Shown: in pieces, positions 37,672 to 47,222 of the stretch
Position numbering within the stretch: the first letter of the stretch is position 1
Layout of the letters: each line of letters begins with the position of its first letter
From: Verrucomicrobiales bacterium
GTDB taxonomy: Bacteria > Verrucomicrobiota > Verrucomicrobiia > Limisphaerales > CANJXF01
DNA length: 64,000 nt
Reading direction: 5' to 3'
Assembly: GCA_947478865.1 (NCBI GenBank)
Contig: CANJXF010000018.1
Span: 1-64,000 of the forward strand
Made by a program: the position numbers and the translations under genes
The notes under the pieces: model-generated
The model's input: only the letters and a program-made list of their open reading frames with translations
What the model was told of the DNA's origin: nothing
The model's database searches: none

Positions 37672-38191
37672 GACGGCAGGGGATTCTGCCGGGGCGGCGT
37701 TTCACACGTGGGACGCCGGGTGGGGTTCGCCTTGCCGACGAAGCCGCGCCCGAGGAAATGCCGCACGATGTCCTGCGCCACCGTTTCCAGCCGGTCGTCG
37801 CGCGTGAGGATGTGGTATTGCCGGCTCAACTCCCGTTCGAGCTTCGCTTCCTGTTCGGGGTCAAGTTCCGCCGCCTCGATGAGGTTGTAGATGTCCTCGT
37901 TCAGGTCCGGGTTCACGAGCTGCAACTCCGGCGTGCGGTTCTCGTAGAACAGCGGCACGGTCGCGCCGTCCTCGACCGATTGCTGGAAGTCGTAGATGGA
38001 GACGTAATCGCCGAACACGTCCTTGGTCCGCTCCTCGCCGGCGATGAGCGGTGTGCCGGTGAAGGCGAGGAACAGCGCCTTGGGCAACGCCGCGCGCATG
38101 TTCAGCGCCAGCGTATCGTATTGGCTGCGGTGCGCCTCGTCCGTGAGCACGATCACGTCGGGCCGGTCGCATAACACGGGCATCACGCCTT

Positions 38192-38306
38192 CGGCCGGAG
38201 CGCGGCCTTCAGGCCGCTTCACCGTGGAATCGTGCGTGGCGTTCGATAGATCAGAGACGGTCGTGCTGGCGGACATTGAAGCGGGCTGAAGCCCGCGCTC
38301 CGGCTG
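38192..38306. repeat. REPIN-like palindromic pair inside hsdR
   Basis: Two inverted arms, 38192-38220 and 38278-38306, match at 26 of 29 positions. Each arm contains its own hairpin (GCGGCCTTCAGGCCGC in the left, GCGGGCTGAAGCCCGC in the right). It interrupts HsdR between HKFQ and MPVLCDRPD; the inserted roughly 40 residues keep the frame open. This is the architecture of REPINs mobilised in trans by RAYT transposases; no RAYT is in the window. Confidence 0.8.
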
Positions 38307-38805
38307 GAACTTGTGGATCAGCGTGAACACGTAGCGATGATTCCCGCGCAGCAACTCCCGCAGATGCGCGCCGCTCTCGGCATGGCACTGTTCGCCCTCG
38401 GCTTCACTCACCGCGCCGGTGGCCTTGAAGGTCTTGGCGATCTGGTCGTCCAGCTCCACGCGGTCGGTCACGACCACGAACGTCCAGTTGCCCGCCACCT
38501 TGCGCAGCACCTTCTGCGCGAAGAACACCATCGAGAAACTCTTGCCGCTGCCCTGCGTCTGCCAGAACACACCGCCGCGACCGTGCCCCAGCTTGCGCGC
38601 GGCGAGCATTGAGGCGATGGCGTTGTTCACGCCGAGGAACTGGTGATTCTGCCCGATGATTTTCACCAGCCCGGCCTTGTGCTCCGAGAACAGCGTGAAA
38701 TTCTCCACCAGGTCGAGCAGCCGCGTCCGGTCGCACGTGCCGCGCAGCATCACCTCCAGCGCCACCCGGCGCGGCTCGTCCTCGCGCTCGATGCATTGAA
38801 CGCCA

Positions 38806-38818
38806 GTCCGGCTCGGAC
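38806..38818. repeat. Small palindrome at an hsdR frameshift
   Basis: GTCCG, GCT, CGGAC. The HsdR reading changes frame exactly here: WERFFE is in one frame and IEREDEPRR, which should follow almost at once, is in another. Confidence 0.6.
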
Positions 38819-38998
38819 CTCGAAGAACCGCTCCCAATCCGCCGTGAGCGAGCCGACGCGGCTGTCCGTGCCGTTCGAGGCGATGAGCAGCGCGTTGAAC
38901 CAAAAGAGCTGCGGAATCTCCGCCTTGTAGTGCGTCAGGTTCTCGTCGAACGCCGCGCGCGCGGGCACGCCGGGCTTCTTCAACTCGATCACCACCAG

Positions 38999-39016
38999 CC
39001 CCGACAGCAGTCGGGG
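38999..39016. repeat. 18 bp palindrome at an hsdR frameshift
   Basis: CCCCGAC AGCA GTCGGGG, a perfect 7 bp stem. It separates RPDLVGFVN from LVVIELKK, which are normally joined by about three residues, and moves the second into another frame. Confidence 0.7.
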
Positions 39017-39052
39017 TTGACGAAGCCGACCAAATCCGGCCGGCAGGGGTTC

Positions 39053-39327
39053 GGAGTCTGATTGAAAACTGCGAGTGGTTCTGTTTTCGGGGAAAAGGCC
39101 GGATGGCGAGGCGCGACGAAGAAACATACCCGCAACGGTCTGTGACCGAGGAGCAGCGAAGCCAGACGGTCTTTTGCGCGAAAACCCTCCGGGCAGCGGG
39201 TCTTTTGCCTTGGGCCGGCGTTGGCTCGGTCGGCACAGCCCGCTGCGGGGATGCTCCGGCCAAGCCGCCTTGTCCCCAGCCAAAATCCCTCGCCGCAGAA
39301 CCCCTCGCAGCTTTTCAATCAGACTCC
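39053..39327. mobile_element. 275 bp MITE-like element in hsdR
   Basis: Terminal inverted repeats: left GGAGTCTGATTGAAAA then CTGCGAG (39053-39075), right the reverse complement at 39304-39327 with one extra base. 23 of 24 positions pair. The interior has no homology to HsdR and codes for nothing recognisable. It splits SQFSVTGAL from CRPDLVGFVN, two pieces of one conserved HsdR block. No clear target duplication was found by eye. Confidence 0.8.
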
Positions 39328-39424
39328 CAAGCGCGCCGGTGACGCTGAACTGGCTGACCAGCAGGAAATCATTGTTCGCCGGCTGCTCCCAATCAATCAC
39401 CTGCACCCGGACAGTGGTCTGTCC

Positions 39425-39523
39425 TCCCTTGGTAGGGCGTGCTGTCCCCAGCGCGCCGCGATTGCCCGTGCGGCTCGCACCCTCTCCGCCTCGACCGGGG
39501 AGAGGGCCGGGGTGAGGTGTCGA
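39425..39523. repeat. 99 bp in-frame palindromic insert in hsdR
   Basis: Adds 33 codons (TPHPGPLPGRGGEG ...) between MERD and GQTTVRVQVIDWE. It contains a hairpin with 8 bp stem CCCTCTCC/GGAGAGGG (plus strand about 39480-39507) of the common CTCACCCCGGCCCTCTCCC type, followed by a GTAGGGCGTGCTGTCC block that looks like a dispersed repeat. Confidence 0.65.
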
Positions 39524-39738
39524 ATCTCTCTCCATCACGGAAACGGGAATCCCTTCTTTCAACAACCGATACACCTCGCGGTTCGCCGCTTCCAGGCTCA
39601 TAGCCGAACGGTCGCGGGTCAATTCATCCACGGCGGCGGTGATGGCCTCGGGCGGCAGGGCGGGATTCGACCGCTCCAACGCCGTAGCCGCAGACCGGGC
39701 AAAGTTGATGCGCGTGAGAATCGCGCCCCTCTCGGTCC

Positions 39739-42268
<2,530 letters not shown>

Positions 42269-42276
<8 letters not shown>

Positions 42277-43852
42277 CGTCAGAGCTTTCACTGAGGTCCA
42301 TCGGGCGGATCACGGCTTCTACGTAATCGATCTCTTCTTTTGTCAGCCCGTATTTCGTGTAAAGGTCTTTATCCGTCCACACCCGATCCCACGTCTGAAC
42401 TGGAACCCACTTGTAAGTGGAGCGGATAGCGTCTTGGGTGATCTTACGAAGGGAGACAAGAAATCGAAGGAACTTAGTGGTGTAGTAGGATTGAATGCTC
42501 CGTGCCTTCGTTTTAGAGCCTACATGAAAGAACATGAAGGAACCGGTGCAAACAGAGGGCGATGGTGCAACCCAAGGTTTGCCAAGCACCATGTCCGGCA
42601 CCATCCCGCCACCGGATCCAGCCTTAGGGACAAATACCTTCCAAGTTTCGATCAAGTGATGGTTTCTCTGAACCTGTTTAGCGGTAACGTAGCCAATGCC
42701 GCGTTTACCACGCTGCGCGTAATAAACTGGTATGTCGCCGGACCTCTGCTGTTCGCGGAAGTCTGCGAAGTTAGAAGCCCACTTGAATGGCTCAACTCCT
42801 GTGAGGATTTCGATGACTGATGCCTCTTTCTTTGAGAGAACCTTGTGAAGAATCTTTACGGCACGAAGATCACGGACGAAAACATCGAACTCGTCCAGTG
42901 TGCGAAGAGCATCCGTAGATACTCCCGCACGCGTTGTTGTCACCTTAGTCTCACCCTTATGAGCAGAGTCCCAAAGGAAATAAGATATACCGCCTTTCAC
43001 CTCGACACCGGGAAACACCTCGCTAGACACGGGAAAATCCACGAGCTCGCGCAACTTGGCATCTGCGAACATTCGCGCACGATATTCATCTAAACCGTGC
43101 CCACCAGCAAGCCAGCGGGACGGCGTTACCATGCAGACATATCGCGGTTCCAGGCGTAATGCCTGCTCTACGAATAGGTGGTAGATTGATGAGTCAAATC
43201 CACCACCACCTCCAGTCATCTGATACGGGGGATTCCCAAGAATTACGTCGAATTGCATATTTTCTCCGAATATCTCGGTCAGCCGAGTCTTGATGTTGTG
43301 CGTGTGAATGAACGCGTAAGCGTGGTTCTCAAGTCCTGCCTCACGGTCGAAGATTGCTTTTGGCGCTCCACAGAACTCACAGTTCGTGTCGCCCCATGTG
43401 TGCTCCATGCGCTGGAACCAGATATTTCCATCGTCGCTGGCGAAGCCTTTGGCAATCGAGTGTTCACCTTGGGCGTGCTTAGAGCAATAGACGCTGCGCC
43501 GTGCCAGTAGGCTAGTAAGGTGCGTGATGGCGATACCGAACACCTGCTTGGTGAGAATGTGGTTCACGCGCTTTTCCAAGTTCGGAATTTCCTTTTCCAA
43601 TCCATTGGTTAGTCGGGTGGTGATTTCGCGCAGGAACACGCCGGACTTAGTAAAGGGGTCCAGGAACTTCACCGACTTGTCCGCCCAGATGTTTGCGCCC
43701 TTGTGGTTTGCCGCCCAAGCCTCGGCCAGCGTGTCCAGCATCCGGTTGGCGAACTCCGGCGGGGTGAACACCTCGTCGTTCGAGAGGTTCGCGATGCAGG
43801 TCAGCACGTCCGGGTTGCGACCGCGCAAGGTGAAGTTGGCTTGAGTGGTCAT
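42269..43852 (-). CDS. Eco57I-like adenine-N6 DNA methyltransferase
   Basis: 527 aa. The AdoMet-binding part has EVFTPPEFANRMLDTL and motif I LDPFTKSGVFL (64-74). The catalytic motif IV is FDVILGNPPYQMTGGGGG (NPPY at 207-210), the signature of gamma/Eco57I-type N6-adenine methylases. Cys pairs (NCEFCGAP) suggest a zinc ribbon between them. The C-terminal half is likely the target-recognition domain (ASNFADFREQQRSGDIPVYY). Its ATG overlaps the TGA of the upstream small methylase by four bases and its stop overlaps the helicase start, so the three genes form one operon. Confidence 0.88.
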
Positions 43853-44493
43853 ACGATAGTCTCCGGCGCATGGGCTGCGATTTCACTCACGGTCATGGGC
43901 GGGTAATCAGGTTTGGTGGGTGTGAAAATCTCGTGCTTGCCGCAGCGTGCGAAAAGCGGGTCCGCACTGTAGGCCGCCGATTGGGTGAGGTCGTCCAACC
44001 GAAAGTCGCGGCGCTGGAACCTGCCTTTTCCCAAAGGGCCCCACTCGGCAAAGGTAATCGGCCGGTCATCATGGGTGCGCATGGTGCGGGCGTCTCCATG
44101 AACGAGGTTTTGCGACAACACATAGAACGCGGCGCGATACAAGTCGTCCGCAGGAGTGAGCTGCAAATACTCGGCGAAGATTTCCAGCAGATTGGCGCGG
44201 CAGTCGTCGATGTTGTCGGCCAGCAGTTCGATGCCGTAAATGCACATCAGCGCGAGAAGCGCGTAATACCGTCGCTCGAAATCGGACTTCCCATATTTGA
44301 GTTCCACGGCGGCGAGCTTGCGCCGGAGAATCTGCACGAGGAAGTTGCCGTCCCCGCACGCCGTCTCCAGAAAGCGCGAATCAATACGCTCGGTCTCGCC
44401 CTTCACGAGGTCGAGCATGGCCTCGACCATCCACGCGGGAGTGAAAACCTCCCCGTGGTCGGCGACTCGTTGTTTGGATTTTACGAGGCTCAT
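43849..44493 (-). CDS. Small AdoMet-binding DNA methylase subunit
   Basis: 214 aa from the ATG at 44493 (MSLVKSKQRVADHGEVFTPA). It has the N6-methylase entry HGEVFTPAWMVEAMLDLV and motif I ETACGDGNFLVQIL, then helices and a C-terminal segment rich in Asp and Arg. No NPPY or other motif IV is present, so it lacks the catalytic pocket. It may be a second AdoMet-binding subunit or an accessory to the next methylase, with whose start it overlaps by four bases. The open frame upstream of 44493 belongs to the truncated hsdM. Confidence 0.78.
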   Translation of the reverse strand: MSLVKSKQRVADHGEVFTPAWMVEAMLDLVKGETERIDSRFLETACGDGNFLVQILRRKLAAVELKYGKSDFERRYYALLALMCIYGIELLADNIDDCRANLLEIFAEYLQLTPADDLYRAAFYVLSQNLVHGDARTMRTHDDRPITFAEWGPLGKGRFQRRDFRLDDLTQSAAYSADPLFARCGKHEIFTPTKPDYPPMTVSEIAAHAPETIV

Positions 44494-44564
44494 AAGGAAA
44501 CTCGGTCGGAGCACAGTCCATCGCCGCGCGCGCGGAAGCGAAGAACGCGAATTGCAGTGTCCAG
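44494..44564. other. Junction between truncated hsdM and the methylase-helicase module
   Basis: 71 bases that resemble neither hsdM nor the module. The outer ends carry loosely inverted sequences (GGAGCACAGTCC at 44509-44520, GCAGTGTCC near 44554-44562). It may be a small repeat that served as the recombination point, and it must hold the module promoter. Confidence 0.35.
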
Positions 44565-44631
44565 GGCGTTGACGTTGAACGGCGGGTTGGCGAGGACGAA
44601 GTCGAAGCGGCCCGTGGCGTCGTGCGGGTCT

Positions 44632-45135
44632 GGGCAATGTCGAATGACGAATTTCGAGTGGCGAACTTGGGGAAGTCCGAAACGCAAATTGCGAATGGGG
44701 AAGGAATCAGTCATTTCCACCTCTCGCGGTTTTCTTGGACGCAACGGTGATTGCCACGAGTTGGTCTGCCTCGTCCTCAAGCCGGTCCAGTTCGCGCAAG
44801 CACTGCGGTTCAAATTTCACGGTGCCAAGTCGCGAAATATCCCGGAGCATTTCGAGCCAGAAACCGGATTCGTCCGCTTCCTCTTCAACCGTGCCGAGTT
44901 TCGAGATGAAGTCGGCCTTCGATTTCGCGCGGCAGGCGGACCGGTAGTTTGCCGCCGTGGAACTCGACGACCGGATGACTTGGCCGATGGCATGGCGCGT
45001 TTCGAGTGTTTGCGGCAGCCCGGAGCAGAGCTTGATTACGTCGAGCGCAAACTTCTTCGTTCGCTTCTTCAGTTCTTCACTCATGGAGACTCCATTCGTC
45101 ATTCGCACTTCGCAGTTCGCAGTTCGCAATTGCCC
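44632..45135 (-). mobile_element. Four-helix-bundle (23S-IVS type) element inserted in hsdM
   Basis: 504 bp. It begins GGGCAAT at 44632 and ends ATTGCCC at 45135, and both ends share an inverted GAATGACGAAT (44642-44652; 45094-45104 on the other strand). The ends are built of seven-base units of the form CGAANTG: CGAACTG, CGAACTG, CGAAGTG, CGAATGA on one side and CGAATGA, CGAATTT, CGAGTGG, CGAACTT on the other. The single gene inside encodes a four-helix-bundle protein. HsdM homology flanks it on both sides, so the insertion limits are well defined. No transposase is encoded. Confidence 0.75.
44707..45084 (-). CDS. Four helix bundle protein (23S rRNA IVS family)
   Basis: 125 aa from the ATG at 45084, which has GGAG five bases upstream; an upstream in-frame ATG lies within the heptad repeats of the element. 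The sequence KRTKKFALDVIKLCSGLPQT, IRSSSSTAANYRSACRAKSK and ADFISKLGTVEEEADESGFW matches the four-helix bundle family first seen in intervening sequences of 23S rRNA genes and related to the Avd protein of diversity-generating retroelements. It probably forms a pentameric basic ring that binds nucleic acid. It is the only gene of the element in hsdM, and no reverse transcriptase is nearby. Confidence 0.85.
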   Translation of the reverse strand: MSEELKKRTKKFALDVIKLCSGLPQTLETRHAIGQVIRSSSSTAANYRSACRAKSKADFISKLGTVEEEADESGFWLEMLRDISRLGTVKFEPQCLRELDRLEDEADQLVAITVASKKTARGGND

Positions 45136-45254
45136 GCGCCGCCGTGTTTGATTTCGCCTTCGAGGCCGTGGACGGCGAGGTTCAGGCGGCAGAGGCGGCC
45201 GGTTTCGTCGGTTTTCTCGACGCCGTGGATGGACAACTCGCGAGTTGGGTCACC

Positions 45255-45310
45255 GGAATAGTCCTTCGGCCTATTCCCCCCGGCAGATTGGCCAGCGGCA
45301 GCTTGCCGCT
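45255..45310. repeat. Double-hairpin insert in hsdM
   Basis: Two hairpins in tandem: GGAATAG (45255-45261) with CTATTCC (45271-45277), and AGCGGCA (45294-45300) with TGCCGCT (45304-45310). They fall in an extra stretch of about 23 residues (QAAAGQSAGG ... YSGDPTR) absent from other HsdM proteins at this point; the frame is kept. Confidence 0.65.
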
Positions 45311-46223
45311 TGTGCTCGGAGACGAAGCGCGCGGAGGAGACGAACATGCCGCCGGAACCGCACGCAGGGTCGAGGATGCGCCCGTGGTAGGGCTCGATGA
45401 CTTCGGTGAGGAGGCGGACGATGCTGCTGGGGGTGTAGAACTCGCCGCCGCCCTGGCCCTCGCTCATGGCGAACTCGCCGAGGAAGTATTCGTAGATGCG
45501 CCCGAAGGCGTCGTAGTCCAGCGAGGCAGGAATCTCGGAGACTTTCTTGAGCAGTTCCTTGAGGAGGGTGCTGGTGAAGAGGTTGTAGGTCTTGGGCAAG
45601 ACGCCGGCGAGTTGCGGGTTGTGCTTCTCGATGTCGCGCATGGCGGCATTGACCTTCGCGCCGATGTTCTCGGCTTCGGGGCGGTTGAGCAGGTAATCGA
45701 ACCGCGCCTCGGCGGGCAGATACAGGATGCCCTCCGCGTGGTAGGCTTTCGGGTCTTCCACGCGGGACTCGCGCCGGGACGATGCACCGGCTTTTTCCAG
45801 CATCGCGCGCTGGGCGGCGAAGCGGACTTCGGCGAAGCGCAGGAAGATGAGGCCGAGGACGGGCGCGGAATATTCCTGGGACTTGAGGCCCGAGTTGGCG
45901 CGGAACTGGTCAGCGGCGTCCCAGAGACGCTTTTCCAGCGCGGCGTTGTCGTGGTCTTTTTCCGATGGGGCAATCCAGATCATGATGTTGCGCCGGACTG
46001 TAGGGAAACCCTGATATTGAGCAACTGAAAAGGTTTTTCTCGGGCGGGGTCACGCGATTTCACGGCTGGGCGGCCTTCGGGGCGCGGCGGCGATGGCGTT
46101 CTGGCCGCGGTTTGGAAGAGCGCTGGTTTGATCGCGGCTTCCTGGCTGGCGCCGGAAACCAAACGCGTTGGGCCATGTTTACAAAACTTGTTTGCGCGTT
46201 TGTTTGAGATTAGGTTTTCCGCC

Positions 46224-46454
46224 ATGAACGCAGAACTGCTCAAGCGAATCACGATTGAACCGGGCCAATGTGGCGGGCGCCCCTGCATTCGCGGAATGCG
46301 AATGCGCGTGACGGATGTGTTGCAGCTTCTCAGTGCAGGCGCTTCCTACGAGGAAATACTCGAAGATTATCCCGACCTGCAACGCGATGATATTCTGGCC
46401 GCCCTGGAATACGCCGCACACCAAACCGACCATGTCGTTCTCCAAACGACGTGA
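46224..46454 (+). CDS. DUF433 antitoxin-like protein
   Basis: 76 aa from the ATG at 46224 (MNAELLKRITIEPGQCGGRP). The DUF433 pattern is clear: a short N-terminal strand, GGRPCIRGMRMRVTDVLQLL and YEEILEDYPDLQRDDILAAL, a winged-helix-like DNA-binding fold. It is followed with a four-base overlap (GTGA) by a DUF5615 gene; the pair is a recognised toxin-antitoxin-like arrangement in which this is the antitoxin and probable autorepressor. The upstream 240 bases separate it from the divergent hsdM. Confidence 0.88.
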   Translation: MNAELLKRITIEPGQCGGRPCIRGMRMRVTDVLQLLSAGASYEEILEDYPDLQRDDILAALEYAAHQTDHVVLQTT

Positions 46455-46780
46455 AGTTCCTGGTAGATCAACAATTGCCGCCCGCGCTCGCTCGCTATCT
46501 CCAGAGCGAAGGACACGATGCGTCTCATGTCCGTGAACTGGGATTAAACGAAGCCGAAGACCAGGTGATCTGGCGTCTGGCCCTTGCCAACCAGCAAGTT
46601 GTAATCAGCAAAGACGAAGATTTTTGGTACAGGGCGATTGCTCCTGGAAGCACGGGCAGATTGGTCTGGGTGCGGATTGGAAATTGTCGCAGACAGAATT
46701 TGATTGAAGCATTCAGGAATAGACTTGCGTCCATAGTGGCCGCATTTGAAACCGGCAGCCGAATTGTAGAACTTCGTTAA
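46451..46780 (+). CDS. DUF5615 PIN-like toxin
   Basis: 109 aa, GTG start at 46451 overlapping the DUF433 stop. The PIN-like acidic residues are visible: MKFLVDQQLPPALARYL (first Asp), the Glu pair in GLNEAEDQVIW and SKDEDFW (Asp-Glu-Asp). The fold belongs to the PIN/Mut7-C-like nucleases, so it is a presumed RNase toxin neutralised by the upstream protein. ruvX starts nine bases downstream and could share the transcript. Confidence 0.85.
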   Translation: MKFLVDQQLPPALARYLQSEGHDASHVRELGLNEAEDQVIWRLALANQQVVISKDEDFWYRAIAPGSTGRLVWVRIGNCRRQNLIEAFRNRLASIVAAFETGSRIVELR

Positions 46781-46789
46781 TTTTCACCC

Positions 46790-47203
46790 ATGCGCATTCT
46801 AGCCCTTGACCACGGAACCAAACGCGTCGGCGTCGCCATCAGCGATGAGATGCAGATGATCGCTCTGCCCCTGGAATATATTCTGGCCGAGCCGTTCGCC
46901 GATTTTCTGGTGCGGCTCAAACAAATCATCCAGGAGAAGCAGGTGGATCAAATCCTCATCGGCCTGCCGCGCAACATGGACGGCAGCTACGGCCCGGCCG
47001 CGCTGAAAGTGCAGGAGTTCGTCGCGGTGCTGAAAGAAACCATCGCGGTGCCGATCAAGCTCTGGGACGAGCGCTTGACCTCGGCGCAGGCGAACCGCTT
47101 TTTGATCCAGGCCGATGTGCGGCGCGACAAGCGCAAAGAGAGGGTGGACAAGACCGCGGCGGCGATTCTGCTCCAAAGTTACCTGGACAGCTTTGCCCCA
47201 TGA
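46790..47203 (+). CDS. ruvX: Putative pre-16S rRNA nuclease / Holliday junction resolvase YqgF
   Basis: 137 aa. RNase H-like fold with the first acidic residue in LALDHGTKRVGVAISD, LIGLPRNMDGSYGPAA in the middle, and VKLWDERLTSAQAN-type motif (LWDERLTSAQANRFL) with Glu, then DKTAAAILLQSYLD at the end. The family processes the 5' end of 16S rRNA and was first described as a resolvase homologue. It starts a short run of translation-related genes (truA, trmL) on the same strand. Confidence 0.92.
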   Translation: MRILALDHGTKRVGVAISDEMQMIALPLEYILAEPFADFLVRLKQIIQEKQVDQILIGLPRNMDGSYGPAALKVQEFVAVLKETIAVPIKLWDERLTSAQANRFLIQADVRRDKRKERVDKTAAAILLQSYLDSFAP

Positions 47204-47222
47204 ACTTCGTCCGAGTTAATTC

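Larger units (their letters stand above)
37728..39738 (-). pseudogene. hsdR: hsdR 5'/middle part, multiply disrupted
   Basis: N-terminal nuclease and first helicase domains of a type I restriction R subunit. Nuclease-like segments: QVIDWEQPANNDF, SQFSVTGAL, CRPDLVGFVN, VVIELKKPG, LTADWERFFE. ATPase segments: FWQTQGSGKSFSM (Walker A) and VIVLTDEAHRSQYD (motif II), FTGTPLI. Homology stops at GRGFVGKA near 37728. The expected first 50 or so residues and a start codon are missing; the sequence runs straight into the helicase stop codon at 39739. Inside are a 99 bp in-frame insert (39425-39523), a 275 bp element (39053-39327), two frameshifting palindromes (38999-39016, 38806-38818) and a REPIN-like insert (38192-38306). 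Confidence 0.9.
44565..45983 (-). pseudogene. hsdM: hsdM 5' part (type I methylase), interrupted and truncated
   Basis: N-terminal two-fifths of a type I modification subunit. The helical N-domain (LEKRLWDAADQFRANSGLKS) and the methylase core are clear: GGGEFYTPSSIVRLLTEVI, ILDPACGSGGMFV (motif I), HGVEKTDETGRLCRLNLAVH. At HGGAGN the sequence is interrupted by a 504 bp element (44632-45135). It resumes as DPHDATGRFDFVLANPPFNV (motif IV NPPF) and ends after NVNA at 44565. The remaining C-terminal region and hsdS are absent. A second, 69 bp in-frame insert with two hairpins separates SEHKR from ELSIHG. No active enzyme can be made. Confidence 0.9.

Noticed and set aside
44642-45130. Possible CRISPR-like array from the repeated CGAANTG units
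   Set aside because: The units are only seven bases, contiguous and without spacers, and they sit at the two ends of an element with one gene.
44632-45135. Diversity-generating retroelement, because of the Avd-like protein
   Set aside because: No reverse transcriptase, no template/variable repeat pair, and the protein alone is typical of stand-alone IVS-type elements.
45144-46028. Plus-strand open frame of nearly 300 codons
   Set aside because: It is the antisense of the hsdM 5' part and has no recognisable domain.
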